Source: Drouetiella hepatica Uher 2000/2452 (GTDB taxonomy: Bacteria > Cyanobacteriota > Cyanobacteriia > Elainellales > Elainellaceae). Taken from it: DNA of 64,000 nt. This document shows positions 62,901-64,000 of the stretch, one piece after another. The notes beneath the pieces are model-generated. The model had not been told where the DNA came from. It searched no databases and saw nothing but the letters and a program-made list of their open reading frames with translations. Within the stretch, counting starts at the first letter, position 1; every line of letters starts with the position of its first letter. The stretch is taken from positions 1-64,000 of the forward strand of contig JAHHHD010000007.1 in the NCBI GenBank assembly GCA_019359505.1. The letters are read 5' to 3'. Both the position numbers and the translations under genes were made by a program.

Positions 62901-63187
62901 AGAGAGGCGATCGGCTCTAGTAAAGTCTGACCTTCAGTCTTCATCTGGTTCAGCAGGCTCTCGGTAGAGATTTGATCGCCAGCACTCTGAGAAATGTACG
63001 GCATGAAGCGATGCAGGGACAAAACACCCAAAGCAACATGCAGCCGATCGGTCACAACAATTTGGGAGCAGCTCGTTTGCAGAAAGGTTTGCCAAACCTG
63101 CGACAGAGATTCTGTTTCAGCGCAAGCCGGAACATCTATCAAAAAATCTCTGAGTGAGAGAATATCCATTCGCAGTACAAAGGGCAA
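59918..63187 (-). CDS. Large hybrid histidine kinase with N-terminal CBS-like region and degenerate receivers
   Basis: 1089 residues. N-terminus: CBS-like pair (about 1-150), then a PAS-like region (about 170-370). HisKA with phospho-acceptor His391 (FLACVSHELKTPLTAVLGL) and HATPase with LLSNAIKFTP, DTGIGIPADKQHLIFQKFQQ and GTGLGLVLT, so kinase activity is likely. Three receiver-like modules follow: the first (from about 650) has Asn705 in FLNPILP in place of the phospho-Asp and Leu in place of the conserved Lys; the second (about 785-885) keeps Asp in DVMLIDGG but lacks other landmarks; the third (about 935-1060) is faint. It is divergent from the apparent kaiA gene. Signal unknown. Confidence 0.85.
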   Translation of the reverse strand: MPFVLRMDILSLRDFLIDVPACAETESLSQVWQTFLQTSCSQIVVTDRLHVALGVLSLHRFMPYISQSAGDQISTESLLNQMKTEGQTLLEPIASLSIDSTLQQLQPYLDTAAQQNWVLVDHQGQYVGLLDRLALLQRLTTDLSWVIPPNPVVQPATSVQPDSSSVPLLDPLVDLLERLPIPLMLQTSTGRIITQNLVWRRQVGGLQDPGQIRQEAALLLETIAPLEQYTAVSRYSALDAALAQQQVDSAQLPEFYTGSWDHASSLLEGSRYDGACRLSAEPGACVCTCPMKDGQDQVWQFVKISMGTVPASSLHLSEMPSLEVPSLFKLATLNFHPDPEWRSLMQTESLWLVLAQDMTEQHQVAKELTAKNADLVQLNRLKDEFLACVSHELKTPLTAVLGLSSLLKEQMLGKLNDRQSRYAQLIHQSSRHLVLIVNNILDLTQIETGQLDLSFHSVEIEAVCVRAYDQAQQNYKTEASSKAEGDQSTTLQFDLKIQPGLEHLVADEMRLRQMLTNLLSNAIKFTPVGDIGLRVEAWEGWIAFTVWDTGIGIPADKQHLIFQKFQQLENPLTRRFDGTGLGLVLTQRLARMHGGDVTFISQENRGSEFTLLLPPSPPQMRSHPSEGNRERSTEHSPAQSFKEVPAPLTTTSNNHLVLIVEADSHAIESLTHHLTDLGYRVAIARSGTEALEKARRLQPCAIFLNPILPLLSGWDLLTLLKADDATRQIPTVVTAIRLEKNLAYQNGADGFLSLPVQVAALEHCLERSIRPQEVKALRSLTVLHLREQTSEWGATSDITQLLHPYQYRVLEVDDLEQADLLARVWQPDVMLIDGGLANPLACMKQLSQSAFLAALPLVTMTPEITQAANQVAGLAIFPCFAAAQSEAAIASEESHVMSEAENSMRHHSQDSTLLQVIQIAAGIQWKPNILVADFSILEAEWLNSGGEDGTSDRANPSANPSGLQALTQYINTAGFRSTIGSSWRSILRQLQHQSVDLMLLYVHGTEPHPLFARISQDLQQLSIKPFTLIWHCNAYPATASGAAEEFNERWGAIASQILPPCVAMSDLLAEINHVLAKQENVVRIKREKR

Positions 63188-63584
63188 ATTCCCAAAGATT
63201 GGAGAGCATTAGACGGATTGGCGGATAAATCTTTCAAAACCTGCCCCTAGAGCGATATCTAGGATGAGGGTTGAGGTCAGTCAACCTAAGAACTTGAATG
63301 GGCAGGTGCCATAGACGCAAATGCAGGAAATGGCAAAATTGCTCTGGGATGAATCTTTAGGATAATCTCTTGAAAATCAGGACAGATTATTGTGGAAATT
63401 GGGTTAGTCAGGGTAGGGGGGATCGATCGCACAGCACTATCTCAATTATGATGACACCCCTACAGAAGCCAAGCCGTTTTCAATTACAATAATCATTAAG
63501 TATTTTTATGAAATTTGACGTTCGTGCAAAGATCTTATCCTTTGCTCCTACTGAATCATCCACATTTAGCAGATATTTAAGGCT

Positions 63585-64000
63585 TTGCGCTCCCCATTAG
63601 TAATTTGCATCATTGACTTTTCGGGTAACCTGACTCGGTCTGTTGGGCAATATATAAAAAATGATTCGAGTGCTGAAGAGCCAGGTCGATATACGCTAAC
63701 TCAATTCGATTCCGAGGTGCAGTTCTTAGGCTTTGTCAATCAGGAGAATCTGCACATTGATTGCCTTATTTTTCAAAACAGTCCTGTCTTACAGGCGCTG
63801 CTCAACCAGCTTCGGCATCAGGCTGTCTTTCTGCCAGCGGTTGTCCTGAATCTTAGCTTACAAGACCCGATTTCTGAAGGCGCAATTCTAACGAAATTCG
63901 ATACATCTCAAGAATTTGCCTACTCTAAACTGATTTACCACCCGGCTGTGGTAGAACTACCCTTTGAAAAGATTAGTCTGATTGAGTGGGCTATCGAAAC
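63585..64000 (+). CDS. kaiA: KaiA, circadian clock activator, N-terminal part (cut by window edge)
   Basis: A TTG at 63585 opens RSPLVICIIDFSGNLTRSVG and continues to the end: YTLTQFDSEVQFLGFVNQEN, HIDCLIFQNSPVLQALLNQL, FLPAVVLN, then YHPAVVELPFEKISLIEWAI. This matches the pseudo-receiver domain of cyanobacterial KaiA, which stimulates KaiC autophosphorylation. No ATG or good Shine-Dalgarno is visible, so the start is uncertain; a stop lies 15 bp upstream. kaiB and kaiC are expected outside the window. The 397 bp between it and the histidine kinase shows no gene. Confidence 0.65.
   Translation, partial: MRSPLVICIIDFSGNLTRSVGQYIKNDSSAEEPGRYTLTQFDSEVQFLGFVNQENLHIDCLIFQNSPVLQALLNQLRHQAVFLPAVVLNLSLQDPISEGAILTKFDTSQEFAYSKLIYHPAVVELPFEKISLIEWAIE

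Overview
The window is chromosomal DNA of a cyanobacterium, most likely a Leptolyngbya-like filamentous lineage; the genus is inference. It carries oxygenic-photosynthesis genes (psaM, petJ for cytochrome c6, ndhL followed by a DUF3007 gene, a phosphoribulokinase-like gene), cyanobacterial marker families (a slr1601-type protein, an ABA4-like protein, DUF1361), the start of an apparent kaiA, and very frequent GCGATCGC (HIP1) octamers. No rRNA, tRNA or CRISPR array was recognised by eye.

Layout. 0-5 kb: the 5' end of an IS630-type transposase at the left edge, petJ, a TPR lipid/lumen-type protein, a three-gene run of exported and membrane proteins that looks metal related, and a PRK-like kinase. 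5-20 kb: dihydrouridine synthase, DUF1361, a very large patatin-like protein, aspartoacylase, an extended RluA pseudouridine synthase, a Phd/PIN toxin-antitoxin pair, queA, a lipoprotein and an aldehyde dehydrogenase. 20-32 kb: ABA4-like, phosphoribosyltransferase, cysA, half of a peptide/nickel ABC transporter, psaM with a clear terminator, phoU, an RNase R-like exonuclease and ubiX. 32-43 kb: small membrane/TPR proteins, a GIY-YIG nuclease, a P-loop kinase, a broken gene next to a CPCC gene, ndhL, an HtrA protease, an orphan HicB, a transketolase-like enzyme and a class-I amidotransferase.

43.3-47 kb is an accessory island that reads as an integron-type cassette array without a visible integrase: HNH nuclease, SDR oxidoreductase, GFA protein, 2'-5' RNA ligase-like protein and a P-loop kinase, all on the plus strand, with three attC-like sites of 86-89 bp between them. 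47-64 kb: pentapeptide protein, purK, dnaB interrupted by a 494-residue intein that contains its own HTH domain, a polysaccharide block (two glycosyltransferases, a polyprenyl glycosylphosphotransferase, an O-antigen ligase), a Cfa-type methyltransferase, a large hybrid histidine kinase with degenerate receivers, and divergent from it the start of kaiA.

The most unusual structure is non-coding. Ten long near-perfect hairpins (arms 17-29 bp, conserved tri-base loops) sit in ten different intergenic gaps. Their stems differ from copy to copy while remaining self-complementary, and some copies share almost identical flanks around completely different stems. Two other gaps hold degenerate arrays of a 21-bp unit. 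These elements, together with the attC array, are the parts most worth following up.
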